Shown here: piece by piece, positions 1 through 7,855 of the stretch | How the letters are laid out: every line of letters begins with the position of its first letter | How positions within the stretch are numbered: position 1 is the first letter of the stretch | DNA from: Eubacteriales bacterium | GTDB lineage: Bacteria; Bacillota; Clostridia; Lachnospirales; Lachnospiraceae | NCBI GenBank assembly: GCA_030531555.1 | Contig: JAUNNI010000013.1 | Coordinates: 1 to 53,383 of the forward strand | Direction: 5' to 3' | Length of the DNA: 53,383 nucleotides | Translations under genes and position numbers: made by a program | The notes under the pieces: model-generated | The model's input: the letters and a program-made list of their open reading frames with translations, nothing else | Databases searched by the model: none | What the model was told of the DNA's origin: nothing

Positions 1-3
1 AAA

Positions 4-21
4 CCCCTCATGATTGAGGGG
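4..21. other. Short perfect hairpin at window start
   Basis: The arms CCCCTCA and TGAGGGG form a 7-bp stem with a 4-base loop. No T-run follows. It lies just before a terminator and probably belongs to the 3' end of a transcript that starts outside the window. Confidence 0.4.
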
Positions 22-32
22 AAGGGGAGTTG

Positions 33-53
33 AAGTGTCGAAGACACTTTTTT
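33..53 (+). terminator. Rho-independent terminator
   Basis: AAGTGTC and GACACTT pair over 7 bp around a GAA loop, and a T-run follows. It ends a transcription unit that enters from the left of the window. Confidence 0.75.
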
Positions 54-77
54 ATATACGGAGCCAAAACGTAGATG

Positions 78-240
78 AGGCTTTCGAATAGTCATCGGGA
101 ATAACGGGGAGCGGAGCAATGAAGGACGTATAAGCGGTTGAATGGGGATGATAATATAAACAGTAAAAGGATCCTTGTAATAATCTTTTTCCCTTTCGGT
201 CAGTTTTCAGCGATTTTCAGGGACGTTCGAAAGCCTTTTT
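78..240 (+). ncRNA. Possible structured RNA or long leader upstream of glgA
   Basis: This lies in the gene-free stretch 1-343. Bases 78-88 and 226-236 are an 11-bp perfect inverted repeat (AGGCTTTCGAA / TTCGAAAGCCT), extended inward by GTC (91-93) against GAC (222-224). The 3' arm runs into a T5 tract, so the outer stem looks like a terminator closing a domain of about 137 nt. I recognise no RNA family and no clear promoter, so this is only a structural candidate. Confidence 0.3.
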
Positions 241-287
241 ATTGCGAAAGCCCCATTTTTCTTGTGGTGTGGATATGAAAAATATGA

Positions 288-306
288 TACAATGATTGGG
301 TATAAT
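288..306 (+). promoter_or_regulatory. Candidate -10 elements for glgA
   Basis: Two -10-like hexamers, TACAAT (288-293) and TATAAT (301-306), lie about 40-55 bases before the glgA start. Neither has a convincing -35 at 17 bp; the best is TTGTGG at 262-267, 20 bp before the first. Which one is used cannot be decided from the sequence. Confidence 0.3.
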
Positions 307-343
307 CTATAAAACAGAAAGAATTTATTGAGGGACTACAGTT

Positions 344-1813
344 ATGACAAAAACAGAACAGAACAAAAGTATTGTATTTATTGGGTCTGAATGTTATCCA
401 TTCGTAAAATCCGGTGGTTTGGGCGACGTTATGTACGCGCTTCCAAAAGAACTTGTTAGACAGGGAAATGATGTTAGAGTAATCATTCCTAATTACAAAT
501 GTATTCCAGCTAAGTACAGAGATAACATGGAATTCAAAGGTTCCTTTGACATGGATCTTTGCTCCGACGGACGTACTTTCTACGTTGGAATCATGGAATA
601 TGTATTAGATGGTGTTTGCTACTACTTCATTGATAATGAAGAATTCTTTACTGCCGGAAATCCATATACAACAATCGTTGACGATATTCCAAAATACTGC
701 TACTTCGGAAAAGCTGCACTTGCTGCATTACTTTATCTTGAATGGGTTCCAGATATAATTCATTGCCATGACTGGCAGGCTGGATTGATTCCAATCTATT
801 TAAGAACATTATTTGCTACTACACCACTTTCCTCTGCAAAATCCGTTATGACAATCCATAACCTTCGTTTCCAGGGAATTTATGGCTTAGATCACATCAA
901 ATACTGGTCCGGTTTACCAAATCACGTATTCGGTAATGATTGCCTTAAAGTGGGCGAAAATGATGCCAATATGTTCAAAGGCGGTCTTGCTTACTGTGAT
1001 ATGATCACAACCGTAAGTAACACATATGCAGAAGAAATCCAGACAGATTTCTTCGGTGAAAACTTAGATGGACACCTTCGTTATCACAAAGAAAAACTTT
1101 GTGGTATTGTAAATGGTATTGATGTAGAGACATGGGATCCGGCAACAGATCCTCGTGTATCTGTAAATTACGATGTAAATAACGTAATTGAGCTCAAAAA
1201 GGAAAACAAACGTCTTTTACAGGAAGAAGTTGGCTTAGAACAGAATGAAGATAAATTTGTAATCGGTTTAATTTCTCGTCTTACTGACCAGAAAGGTCTT
1301 GACCTGGTAAATGAAATCCTTCCACAGATTCTGGATGGTAACACACAGGTTGTTGTTCTTGGTACTGGTGATACAAGATACGAAGATTCCTTCCGTTATT
1401 ATGAAAATGCATTCCAGGGAATCGTTTCTGCTTCCATTATGTATGATGAAACAAGAGCACATAAGATTTATGCTGGTTCCGATGCGTTATTAGTTCCATC
1501 TCTTTTTGAGCCATGTGGTCTTACTCAGCTCAATGCAATGCGTTATGGAACTGTTCCAATCGTTCGTGAAACAGGTGGATTAAAAGATACGGTTGAACCA
1601 TACAATGTCTATGAAAATTCAGGAAATGGTTTCACATTTGACCGCTATGAAACTGCATTACTTTATGATGCAATCGAACGTGCTAAAGATGTATATTTCA
1701 ATAATCGTGAAAACTGGGATGAAATCGTTGTAAGAGATATGTACAAAGATGTATCCTGGACAAATGCTGCAAAACAGTACATGGATATGTACATTGAAGT
1801 AATCGAAAGATAA
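344..1813 (+). CDS. glgA: Glycogen (starch) synthase, GT5 family
   Basis: Cytoplasmic ADP-glucose:alpha-1,4-glucan glucosyltransferase that elongates glycogen. At 489 aa it has the usual family length. The N-terminal domain carries the ADP-glucose-binding K-x-G-G-L motif (K22-S-G-G-L26), and the C-terminal GT-B half has the EPCGLTQL segment with the retaining-glycosyltransferase glutamates, followed by RETGGLKDTV. The start has a GAGGG ribosome site about 10 bases upstream. No other glg gene is adjacent, so it appears to be a single-gene unit; the next gene has its own promoter. Confidence in the function is high from motifs and length. Confidence 0.96.
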   Translation: MTKTEQNKSIVFIGSECYPFVKSGGLGDVMYALPKELVRQGNDVRVIIPNYKCIPAKYRDNMEFKGSFDMDLCSDGRTFYVGIMEYVLDGVCYYFIDNEEFFTAGNPYTTIVDDIPKYCYFGKAALAALLYLEWVPDIIHCHDWQAGLIPIYLRTLFATTPLSSAKSVMTIHNLRFQGIYGLDHIKYWSGLPNHVFGNDCLKVGENDANMFKGGLAYCDMITTVSNTYAEEIQTDFFGENLDGHLRYHKEKLCGIVNGIDVETWDPATDPRVSVNYDVNNVIELKKENKRLLQEEVGLEQNEDKFVIGLISRLTDQKGLDLVNEILPQILDGNTQVVVLGTGDTRYEDSFRYYENAFQGIVSASIMYDETRAHKIYAGSDALLVPSLFEPCGLTQLNAMRYGTVPIVRETGGLKDTVEPYNVYENSGNGFTFDRYETALLYDAIERAKDVYFNNRENWDEIVVRDMYKDVSWTNAAKQYMDMYIEVIER

Positions 1814-1849
1814 AATACGAAAATATACGAAATAATTTCGTAAACTTCC

Positions 1850-1878
1850 TTGATTTGAATATGTTTTTTCAGTACAAT
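1850..1878 (+). promoter_or_regulatory. Sigma-A-type promoter for the L,D-transpeptidase gene
   Basis: TTGATT (1850-1855), a 17-bp spacer and TACAAT (1873-1878). The -10 lies inside a perfect inverted repeat (see 1873-1887). Confidence 0.6.
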
Positions 1879-1887
1879 AGTATTGTA
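1873..1887. promoter_or_regulatory. Perfect inverted repeat overlapping the -10, possible operator
   Basis: TACAATA-G-TATTGTA is a perfect 7-1-7 inverted repeat covering the -10 hexamer and the likely transcription start of the L,D-transpeptidase gene. That placement fits a repressor site. I do not recognise the regulator. Confidence 0.4.
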
Positions 1888-1925
1888 TTTGTCTGAAAAG
1901 TTTCATATGAGAAGGGAAGAGTTTT

Positions 1926-2759
1926 ATGAAATTGAGAAGAAAAGTATGTTTTATGGTTCTCTTACTGCTTGCTTTATTTGGTGTGAGGAAGCCTATTGAG
2001 CTGCAGGCAGCAGGAAAAACAGTAAAAAAACCAGCGAAGACGTATACCATTTATGTCAATCGCAAGCAGAATATTGTAAATGTTGTAGATGGTAAGTCTG
2101 GTAAACTGGTTCGCGCAATGTACTGTTCCACAGGAAGAGGATTTATCACGATTCCGGGATATTTTCTTACCCAGGAAAAATATCTGTGGCATGAATTAAA
2201 TGGAGGGGTTTATGGGCAGTATTGCACCAGGATATGTGGATCATATCTGTTTCATTCCGTGCCATATTATCGTCCGGATGTCACTCAGCTAGAGACACAT
2301 CTTTATAATCAGCTTGGTACGCAGGCTTCTATGGGATGTATTCGTCTGGCTACTGTGGATGCAAAATGGATTTACGATAATTGTAAGCTTAAAACCCAGG
2401 TTATCATTGGGGAGAAGAAGCAGTTAAAGAAACCAAAACGTCCATTGCTAAAGATATCCACGGAAAAAAGTGCAGGATGGGATCCAACGGATCCAAACCC
2501 AAACAATCCATACTATCCGGTTTTAAAGCTGAAGAAAAATTCTATGATTAAGGTGAAAATGAACAGTAAGTTCAAACCGAAATCTGTGATTACAGTAAGT
2601 TCGCCATTCACAAAATCAGCAAAGTTGTTGAAATATGTAAAGGTATCTGGAAAGGTAAACACAAAGAAATCAGGCAAATACAAGATTAAGTATACCGTGA
2701 CAGATCCCGCAACAGAATTGACAAAAACATTTGTGATCAAATTTAAAGTTGTGAAATAA
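1926..2759 (+). CDS. Secreted L,D-transpeptidase (YkuD) with C-terminal Ig-like domain
   Basis: Probable peptidoglycan 3-3 cross-linking or protein-anchoring enzyme of the cell wall, 277 aa. The N-terminus (residues 1-29) is a signal peptide: basic start, hydrophobic core 8-20, likely cleavage near LQA-AG. The YkuD domain spans roughly 38-158, with H110 and the catalytic C138 in S-M-G-C-I-R. The usual motif is S/T-H-G-C-x-R, so the histidine two before the cysteine is methionine here. A Pro/Asn-rich linker (about 175-195) leads to a Lys-rich domain resembling bacterial Ig-like DUF5011 repeats. The start is backed by a GAAGGGAAGAG ribosome site. It stands alone between its own promoter and a bidirectional terminator. 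Confidence 0.85.
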   Translation: MKLRRKVCFMVLLLLALFGVRKPIELQAAGKTVKKPAKTYTIYVNRKQNIVNVVDGKSGKLVRAMYCSTGRGFITIPGYFLTQEKYLWHELNGGVYGQYCTRICGSYLFHSVPYYRPDVTQLETHLYNQLGTQASMGCIRLATVDAKWIYDNCKLKTQVIIGEKKQLKKPKRPLLKISTEKSAGWDPTDPNPNNPYYPVLKLKKNSMIKVKMNSKFKPKSVITVSSPFTKSAKLLKYVKVSGKVNTKKSGKYKIKYTVTDPATELTKTFVIKFKVVK

Positions 2760-2763
2760 AAAT

Positions 2764-2795
2764 AGGTGGAGTTTTTTAACTCCACCTTATTTTTA
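2764..2795. terminator. Bidirectional terminator between convergent genes
   Basis: AGGTGGAGTT and AACTCCACCT form a perfect 10-bp stem around a TTTT loop, with a T-rich run downstream and A-rich bases upstream. It serves the L,D-transpeptidase gene (+) and the DUF554 gene (-). Confidence 0.85.
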
Positions 2796-2799
2796 TCTG

Positions 2800-3495
2800 C
2801 TATCCTATCATTGGCTTTATCATTCCATAAATGATAAAGAAGATTACCGGTACCAGAAGACATGGTAACATATTCAAAGTTTTGAATTTTTTGATGCCCA
2901 AAATAGAAATTCCGGAACTGAAAATGAGAAATCCACCAACAATGGAGATTTCTGTCATGAGATCTGCACTCATAAAATTACCGAGATAGGTGGCAAGAAG
3001 GAAAATGGAACCTTGCCAGACAAACAGAACAGCTGCCGCAAAAATCATACCAATACCATATGCAGAAGCCAGAACGCAAGAGGTTACCAGATCCAGGGTA
3101 GCATTGGTAAAAAGGAAAGTGTGATCTCCATATAAAGCACTGTTAATTGGACCAAGAATGGACAAAGTTCCGATACAATATAGCAGGATACCTGTGGACA
3201 AGCCTTCGCCCAGTCGCCCTTTTCCAGAGAAACGTTTCACCAGTTTTTGGAAGGCGGCATCGATATCAATTATGGTTCCAAGGAGGCTTCCCACCGCCAA
3301 AGAAACGATGAAAAGAACTGGAAAATTGCTGTTTGGCATATTTTTTACAATGGAGTTAATACCAAGTCCCGTGGCCGCAAGGCCCATGGCATTAAAAAGA
3401 GTTTCTTTGTATTCATCCTTAATCCCTTTACGGATGATACTTCCTATGATAGTACCAAGTGTAATGGTACACGTATTGACAATTGTTCCTATCAT
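2800..3495 (-). CDS. DUF554 (YdfK-like) integral membrane protein
   Basis: A 231-aa membrane protein of the DUF554 family, function unknown. It opens with MIGTIVNTCTITLGTIIGS, typical of the family, and has about seven hydrophobic segments separated by short glycine-rich loops. The start is set by a strong AAGGGGGAT ribosome site upstream on the minus strand, and a good sigma-A promoter lies at 3533-3561. It is a single-gene unit. Family membership is clear; no catalytic motif is visible. Confidence 0.85.
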   Translation of the reverse strand: MIGTIVNTCTITLGTIIGSIIRKGIKDEYKETLFNAMGLAATGLGINSIVKNMPNSNFPVLFIVSLAVGSLLGTIIDIDAAFQKLVKRFSGKGRLGEGLSTGILLYCIGTLSILGPINSALYGDHTFLFTNATLDLVTSCVLASAYGIGMIFAAAVLFVWQGSIFLLATYLGNFMSADLMTEISIVGGFLIFSSGISILGIKKFKTLNMLPCLLVPVIFFIIYGMIKPMIG

Positions 3496-3532
3496 TTCAA
3501 TATCCCCCTTATTAAAAAAATGTAACGCAATG

Positions 3533-3561
3533 ATTATATCACTGTATTAAATTTGTGACAA
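3533..3561 (-). promoter_or_regulatory. Sigma-A promoter for the DUF554 gene
   Basis: Read on the minus strand: TTGTCA (3561-3556), 17-bp spacer, TATAAT (3538-3533). It sits about 40 bp before the start codon. Confidence 0.7.
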
Positions 3562-3616
3562 GATTGCTTATGGGGCTATGGGAAAAATTTACAATAAAAA
3601 TTAATCCATAAGATGG

Positions 3617-3644
3617 TTGACAGTGAGGGAGATAATTGTAAAAA
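3617..3644 (+). promoter_or_regulatory. Probable promoter for DUF1292-prsW
   Basis: TTGACA (3617-3622), a 16-bp spacer and TAAAAA (3639-3644). The perfect -35 lies where an upstream TTG in the DUF1292 frame would be, which argues that this stretch is not translated. Confidence 0.45.
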
Positions 3645-3676
3645 TAGAGATGACAATTTTAAAAAAGGAGAATATT

Positions 3677-4087
3677 ATGAATCAGAATATGGAAGAAAAA
3701 AATATAGACGAATTATTGGATGAAGTTCATTCTTTGTTGGATGAGATTGGAGAGATTGAAGATGTAGAAGATTATGGCGACGATCTTCAGGGATTGATCG
3801 GTACAACAATGCATCTTGTGTTAGATGATGAAACAGAGACCGATGCGATTATTATTGCGGCATTTGCTTTGGAAGCATATCCTTCCTGGAGTTACATTGC
3901 TTTACTTCCATTGGTAGAAGAAGAGGAAGATCAGGAGGAAACGGATGTACTCTTATATCGCTTAGAGGTGGATGAAGAAGGTTCCCCAATGCTTGCTCTT
4001 CTTGAAACAGAAGAAGAATATGCTTTAGCTGCGGAAGCATTTAATCAGGAAATGGAAGCACTTTCTGAGGAGGAAGAAGAATGTTAA
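3677..4087 (+). CDS. DUF1292 family acidic protein
   Basis: A 136-aa, strongly acidic protein of the DUF1292 (YrzB-like) family, whose function is unknown. The family pattern is visible in the middle and C-terminal part: YIALLPL, then an acidic run, LLYRLEVDEEGSP, then an EEEYALAAEAF helix. An N-terminal helical extension of about 60 residues precedes it. The ATG at 3677 has an AAAAGGAG ribosome site. Upstream in-frame codons from 3617 overlap the promoter and lack such a site. The 3' end overlaps the PrsW gene by 7 bases, so the two are translationally coupled. It is one of three DUF1292 proteins in the window. Confidence 0.8.
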   Translation: MNQNMEEKNIDELLDEVHSLLDEIGEIEDVEDYGDDLQGLIGTTMHLVLDDETETDAIIIAAFALEAYPSWSYIALLPLVEEEEDQEETDVLLYRLEVDEEGSPMLALLETEEEYALAAEAFNQEMEALSEEEEEC

Positions 4088-4788
4088 CATTGGCTTTCAT
4101 GGCTTTGCTTCCACCGATTGTCCTGCTTGTATATGTTTACAAAAAAGATAAAGTGGAAAAAGAGCCGAAACGATTGGTTGTTAAAACCTTTCTTTTGGGG
4201 ATTTTTTCTATCATTCCTACCATAATTGTGGAGGAGCTTCTTACAAAACTCTTAAATCCCTGGACTCCACAACACAGCCTGATTGGTCTTGCCATCCATA
4301 CTTTTATCGGAATTGCCATTGTGGAGGAATTTTTCAAGATGATGGCTTGTAAAATCAGTGTATGGAAAAACAAAGAATTCAATTATACCTTTGATGGTGT
4401 AGTTTATGCTGTGGCAGCTGCACTTGGTTTTGCAGCATTGGAAAATCTTATGTATGTCTTTGAATTTGGTATGGGTAACGCCATCGCACGCGCCTTTATG
4501 TCCATTCCGGGACATGCGATTTTTGGAGTGTTCATGGGGATTAATCTTGGCTTGGCAAAACTGTATGAAACCAATGGACAAAGAGGAAAAGCAAGAGCAT
4601 TCAAGGTTCGTGCTTTGATCATACCTACAATTCTACATGGTCTTTATGACTTTATGTGCAGCAGTGGAGATGCGATTTTAGTGCTGGCATTTTTTGTCTT
4701 TATCATCGCTCTTGACATTACGGCAATCCGTCGAATCAATGGATTTGAAAGAATGGATCGTCCGATTTTTCATGAAACAGAAATGTAA
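4081..4788 (+). CDS. PrsW-family glutamic-type intramembrane protease
   Basis: A polytopic membrane protein of 235 aa in the PrsW/CAAX-like family. In Bacillus, PrsW starts regulated cleavage of an anti-sigma factor. The conserved motifs are E82-E83-F-F-K86, the E121-N122 pair in the next membrane helix, H145 in PGHAIFG and H186-x3-D190 (HGLYD). About seven hydrophobic segments are visible. It overlaps the upstream DUF1292 gene and uses the GAGGAGGAAGA inside that gene as ribosome site. No sigma/anti-sigma pair is adjacent, so its substrate cannot be guessed. Confidence 0.85.
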   Translation: MLTLAFMALLPPIVLLVYVYKKDKVEKEPKRLVVKTFLLGIFSIIPTIIVEELLTKLLNPWTPQHSLIGLAIHTFIGIAIVEEFFKMMACKISVWKNKEFNYTFDGVVYAVAAALGFAALENLMYVFEFGMGNAIARAFMSIPGHAIFGVFMGINLGLAKLYETNGQRGKARAFKVRALIIPTILHGLYDFMCSSGDAILVLAFFVFIIALDITAIRRINGFERMDRPIFHETEM

Positions 4789-4920
4789 GAGAATGATATT
4801 AATTTTTACTAATATTTAAAAAATATATAATGAAATTGTTCGAAGGACATAACACCCTTTTCGTAAAATGAAATTGTAAATAGTGAAAGTTTATCATTTT
4901 ATGAAGAATGGGGTGATAGT

Positions 4921-5907
4921 ATGAAACAAAATACGAATTTAGTTTCTAAATTATTCGGACTTTTTCTATTTGTTGCTATTGTTTTTCTGATTTCATTTGG
5001 CAATCGTTCGGTGGTATCCTATGCGAATACTAAGGAAGAAAGCATAAAAAATCTTCCAATAAAAACGATGAAAGAAGAGGAGGCAGGAAGTAAACATAGC
5101 TTAGAACATGCCAGAAGTTATCTGTCTTCAAAAGAAGAAAGAACACTGTATGATAAATTATATCGAGGATTAAAAAACGGAAAGATAGAAATTGAAATTA
5201 CCAACTATGGAAATGAGATCATTAAAAATAGTTTTGATGCTTTACTTTATGATCATCCCGAGATGTTTTGGTTAATCAATGGTTTTGATTGTTATGGAAA
5301 TGCTTGTTCCACAACGATTTCCCCGCTCCTCTCCGTGGATGAGGATCAGATCCCGGTTCTTCGAAGAATTTTTAACAGGAAGGTTGCCAAGATTCTTTCC
5401 GAAATGGATCCGGCTTGGGATGATTACCAGAAGGTTCTTTATTTTCATGATTATATTGTGAATCATTGTGTCTATGATTTAGATGCGGAACATGAAATCG
5501 AAGAAGCTCGTGATGAGGGATTTCTCGTTTCGGATCGAGTTTTTATCAGTGCAAATGCTTTTGGCTGTCTCGTCAACCAGTTAGCTGTCTGTGAAGGGTA
5601 TTCTGAAGCAATGCAGGTCCTCTGTAATGCTGCTGGAATCAAATGCATCATGGTTGCCGGCAATGGGGGAACTCACGAATGGAATATTGTTTATTTGGAT
5701 GGGGTTCCTTATCAGATTGATCTAACATGGGACGATCCGGTTCAGGCTACTCAGGAAGAGACCAATTCCCATCAGGAATTGCTCCATGATTATTGTTTCC
5801 TCACGGATGAGGAAATGTATGAAGATCATGATCCAGAAACTGAAAATCTCCCTGTTTGCAATCATAAAGAAAACTCTTATTACATCAGAGAACAAAAAAA
5901 TAGATAG
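4921..5907 (+). CDS. Secreted or membrane-anchored transglutaminase-like protein
   Basis: A 328-aa exported protein with an N-terminal hydrophobic segment (about 10-27) and a VSYA-NT stretch that could be a signal-peptidase site. The transglutaminase-like core (about 165-275) has the triad C224 (A-V-C-E-G-Y-S), H252 (T-H-E-W-N) and D267 (Q-I-D-L-T-W-D-D). Such bacterial domains act as proteases, peptide cross-linkers or peptidoglycan-linked enzymes; the substrate is unknown. A GGGGTGAT ribosome site lies 4-11 bases before the ATG. A terminator follows at 5937. Confidence 0.8.
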   Translation: MKQNTNLVSKLFGLFLFVAIVFLISFGNRSVVSYANTKEESIKNLPIKTMKEEEAGSKHSLEHARSYLSSKEERTLYDKLYRGLKNGKIEIEITNYGNEIIKNSFDALLYDHPEMFWLINGFDCYGNACSTTISPLLSVDEDQIPVLRRIFNRKVAKILSEMDPAWDDYQKVLYFHDYIVNHCVYDLDAEHEIEEARDEGFLVSDRVFISANAFGCLVNQLAVCEGYSEAMQVLCNAAGIKCIMVAGNGGTHEWNIVYLDGVPYQIDLTWDDPVQATQEETNSHQELLHDYCFLTDEEMYEDHDPETENLPVCNHKENSYYIREQKNR

Positions 5908-5936
5908 CAGTAAGGCTTATGAATATTGTCTTAATA

Positions 5937-5973
5937 CAGGTTCATGCAAAATATGCATGGACCTGCTTTTTTT
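5937..5973 (+). terminator. Rho-independent terminator
   Basis: A 12-bp stem with one G-T pair, CAGGTTCATGCA / TGCATGGACCTG, with an AAATA loop and a run of seven T. Confidence 0.9.
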
Positions 5974-6118
5974 CGTCATTTTTGTCAAATTTTATGATAT
6001 ACTATTTATTAAGAAAATATAAATCAAGCATTATATTTGTTTTTGAAAATCATTTACCGAAAAGATGATAAAAAATAGGGCAAATATGATGTCGTTGATT
6101 ATTGATGGGAGGAAGAAA

Positions 6119-7264
6119 ATGGGATTCGAAAACGGTAAGATATTGGGATTTGGTTGTATGAGAATGCCTCTTCTTGATCGCAAAAATCAGGCATCCTTTG
6201 ATTATACACAGATAGAAGCGATGTTTGATGCGTTTATCGAACAGGGATTTACTTATTTTGACACAGCGTACACTTACCATGCTTTTCAGTCAGAATGTGC
6301 TGTAAAAAAAGCATTGGTGGAACGTTATCCAAGAGATACTTATGAGCTTGCCACAAAGCTTTACCTTTCCAAATTTAAAACAAAAGAAGAGATGGAAGCA
6401 CTTTTTAATGAACAGCTTGAAAAATGTGGTGTAGAATTCTTTGACTACTATCTCCTTCATAATATGGGACAGCGTGTATACAAAAAATGTGTGGATACAG
6501 ATGCTTTCCATTTTATCAAAGAAAAGAAAGAAGCAGGTAAAGCAAAGAATGTTGGAATGTCTTTCCATGATTCTCCAGAATTGCTGGAAGAGATTTTGGA
6601 AAAATACGCAGATTGTCTGGATTTTGTACAGCTTCAAGTGAATTATGTGGACATGGATCAGGCCAATGTTCAAAGTAGAAAATGCCTGGCAGTCGCACAA
6701 AAATATAATCTTCCAGTCGTGGTTATGGAACCATGTAAGGGCGGAACTTTAGTAAATGTTCCAGAGGAAGCGAAAAAATTGATGGAAGAATTCAATCCGG
6801 ATACATCCATTGCCAGTTGGGCTCTTCGTTTTGCTGCCAGTCAGCCAGGAGTTGTGAGAGTTCTTTCTGGTATGGGAGACATGAATCAGGTTATGGATAA
6901 TTGTTCCACATTTACAGATTTCCAGCCAATCAATGAAGAAGAACAAAAGGTCATCGATCAGGTCATTGAAATCATCAATTCAAAGACAGCAGTGCCATGT
7001 ACAGCTTGTGAGTACTGCACCGCTGGCTGTCCAAAAAATATTGCGATCCCACAGTATTTTGCAGCTTATAACAGCATCATGCGTACATCCAAAGGCTTCT
7101 CCAGCCAGCTTGTTTATTACAACAATACTGTACTCAACAATCATGGCAGAGCAAGTGAATGTATCGAATGTGGAAAATGTGAGCAGGCCTGTCCACAGCA
7201 CCTTCCAATTCGCCAGTATTTAAAAGATGTCGCTATGAAATTTGAGGGGATGAAAAAAGTATAA
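6119..7264 (+). CDS. Aldo/keto reductase with C-terminal two-cluster ferredoxin domain
   Basis: A cytoplasmic oxidoreductase of 381 aa. The N-terminal TIM-barrel aldo/keto reductase domain (1-285) shows the tetrad candidates D48, Y53, K80 and H114. The C-terminal domain has two C-x2-C-x2-C-x3-C motifs, at C294-C304 and C348-C358, each followed by a proline (CP), the pattern for two 4Fe-4S clusters. The enzyme could therefore exchange electrons between NAD(P)H or a carbonyl substrate and ferredoxin; the substrate is unknown. I chose the ATG at 6119 because GGGAGGAAG lies just upstream. The in-frame ATG at 6065 has no ribosome site and adds 18 atypical residues. Confidence 0.85.
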   Translation: MGFENGKILGFGCMRMPLLDRKNQASFDYTQIEAMFDAFIEQGFTYFDTAYTYHAFQSECAVKKALVERYPRDTYELATKLYLSKFKTKEEMEALFNEQLEKCGVEFFDYYLLHNMGQRVYKKCVDTDAFHFIKEKKEAGKAKNVGMSFHDSPELLEEILEKYADCLDFVQLQVNYVDMDQANVQSRKCLAVAQKYNLPVVVMEPCKGGTLVNVPEEAKKLMEEFNPDTSIASWALRFAASQPGVVRVLSGMGDMNQVMDNCSTFTDFQPINEEEQKVIDQVIEIINSKTAVPCTACEYCTAGCPKNIAIPQYFAAYNSIMRTSKGFSSQLVYYNNTVLNNHGRASECIECGKCEQACPQHLPIRQYLKDVAMKFEGMKKV

Positions 7265-7276
7265 TGGGGAACCCTT

Positions 7277-7816
7277 ATGCAGTTTGAATTTAAGATTCTT
7301 GATTATTTACAGACGATTCATAATCCGGTGCTTGATTCGACCATGATTGGTGTTTCAGCTTTGGGAGATAAAGGTATGATTTATATTGCCTTTTGCCTGT
7401 TACTCTTACTTTATCCGAAAACAAGAAGGATAGGGGGATATCTCTCCATTTGTCTTGCCATAGAATTATTTGTTTGCAATGGCATCATAAAACCTATTGT
7501 TGCAAGACCAAGACCTTACACCATCAATCCGAATGTAGTACTTTTAACCAAGGCTTTTAAAGATTACTCTTTCCCATCTGGACATACTACGCCAGCCTTT
7601 GCCATGGCAGCAGGTGCATTCCGGCTGAAACGAAAAGACATTGGAATTGTTTTCCTCATTTTGGGGATGATCATGGCATTTTCCAGGATGTATCTTTATA
7701 TGCACTTCCCAACGGATATTTTAGGTGCCATGATATTAGGGTCGATTCTCGGATGGGTTGTCTGTGAGCTTGTGATGAGAATAGAAGAAAGAACGAAGAA
7801 GAAACCAGCAGTTTAG
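7277..7816 (+). CDS. PAP2-family membrane phosphatase
   Basis: A 179-aa integral membrane phosphatase of the PAP2 superfamily. Members dephosphorylate phosphatidic acid, undecaprenyl pyrophosphate or similar lipid phosphates at the outer membrane face. The three signature motifs are present: K-P-I-V-A-R-P-R-P, P-S-G-H and S-R-M-x5-H-x3-D. Length and about five or six hydrophobic segments fit the bacterial BcrC/PgpB-like group. It starts 12 bases after the aldo/keto reductase stop with a GGGGAAC site, so co-transcription is likely. The lipid substrate is not determined. Confidence 0.88.
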   Translation: MQFEFKILDYLQTIHNPVLDSTMIGVSALGDKGMIYIAFCLLLLLYPKTRRIGGYLSICLAIELFVCNGIIKPIVARPRPYTINPNVVLLTKAFKDYSFPSGHTTPAFAMAAGAFRLKRKDIGIVFLILGMIMAFSRMYLYMHFPTDILGAMILGSILGWVVCELVMRIEERTKKKPAV

Positions 7817-7855
7817 AAACTGTACAATATATAGAATCAGATAGGAGAATTTATT

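Noticed and set aside
3617-3676. N-terminal extension of the DUF1292 protein from TTG 3617
   Set aside because: This codon is the -35 hexamer of a plausible promoter, and ATG 3677 has a strong ribosome site.
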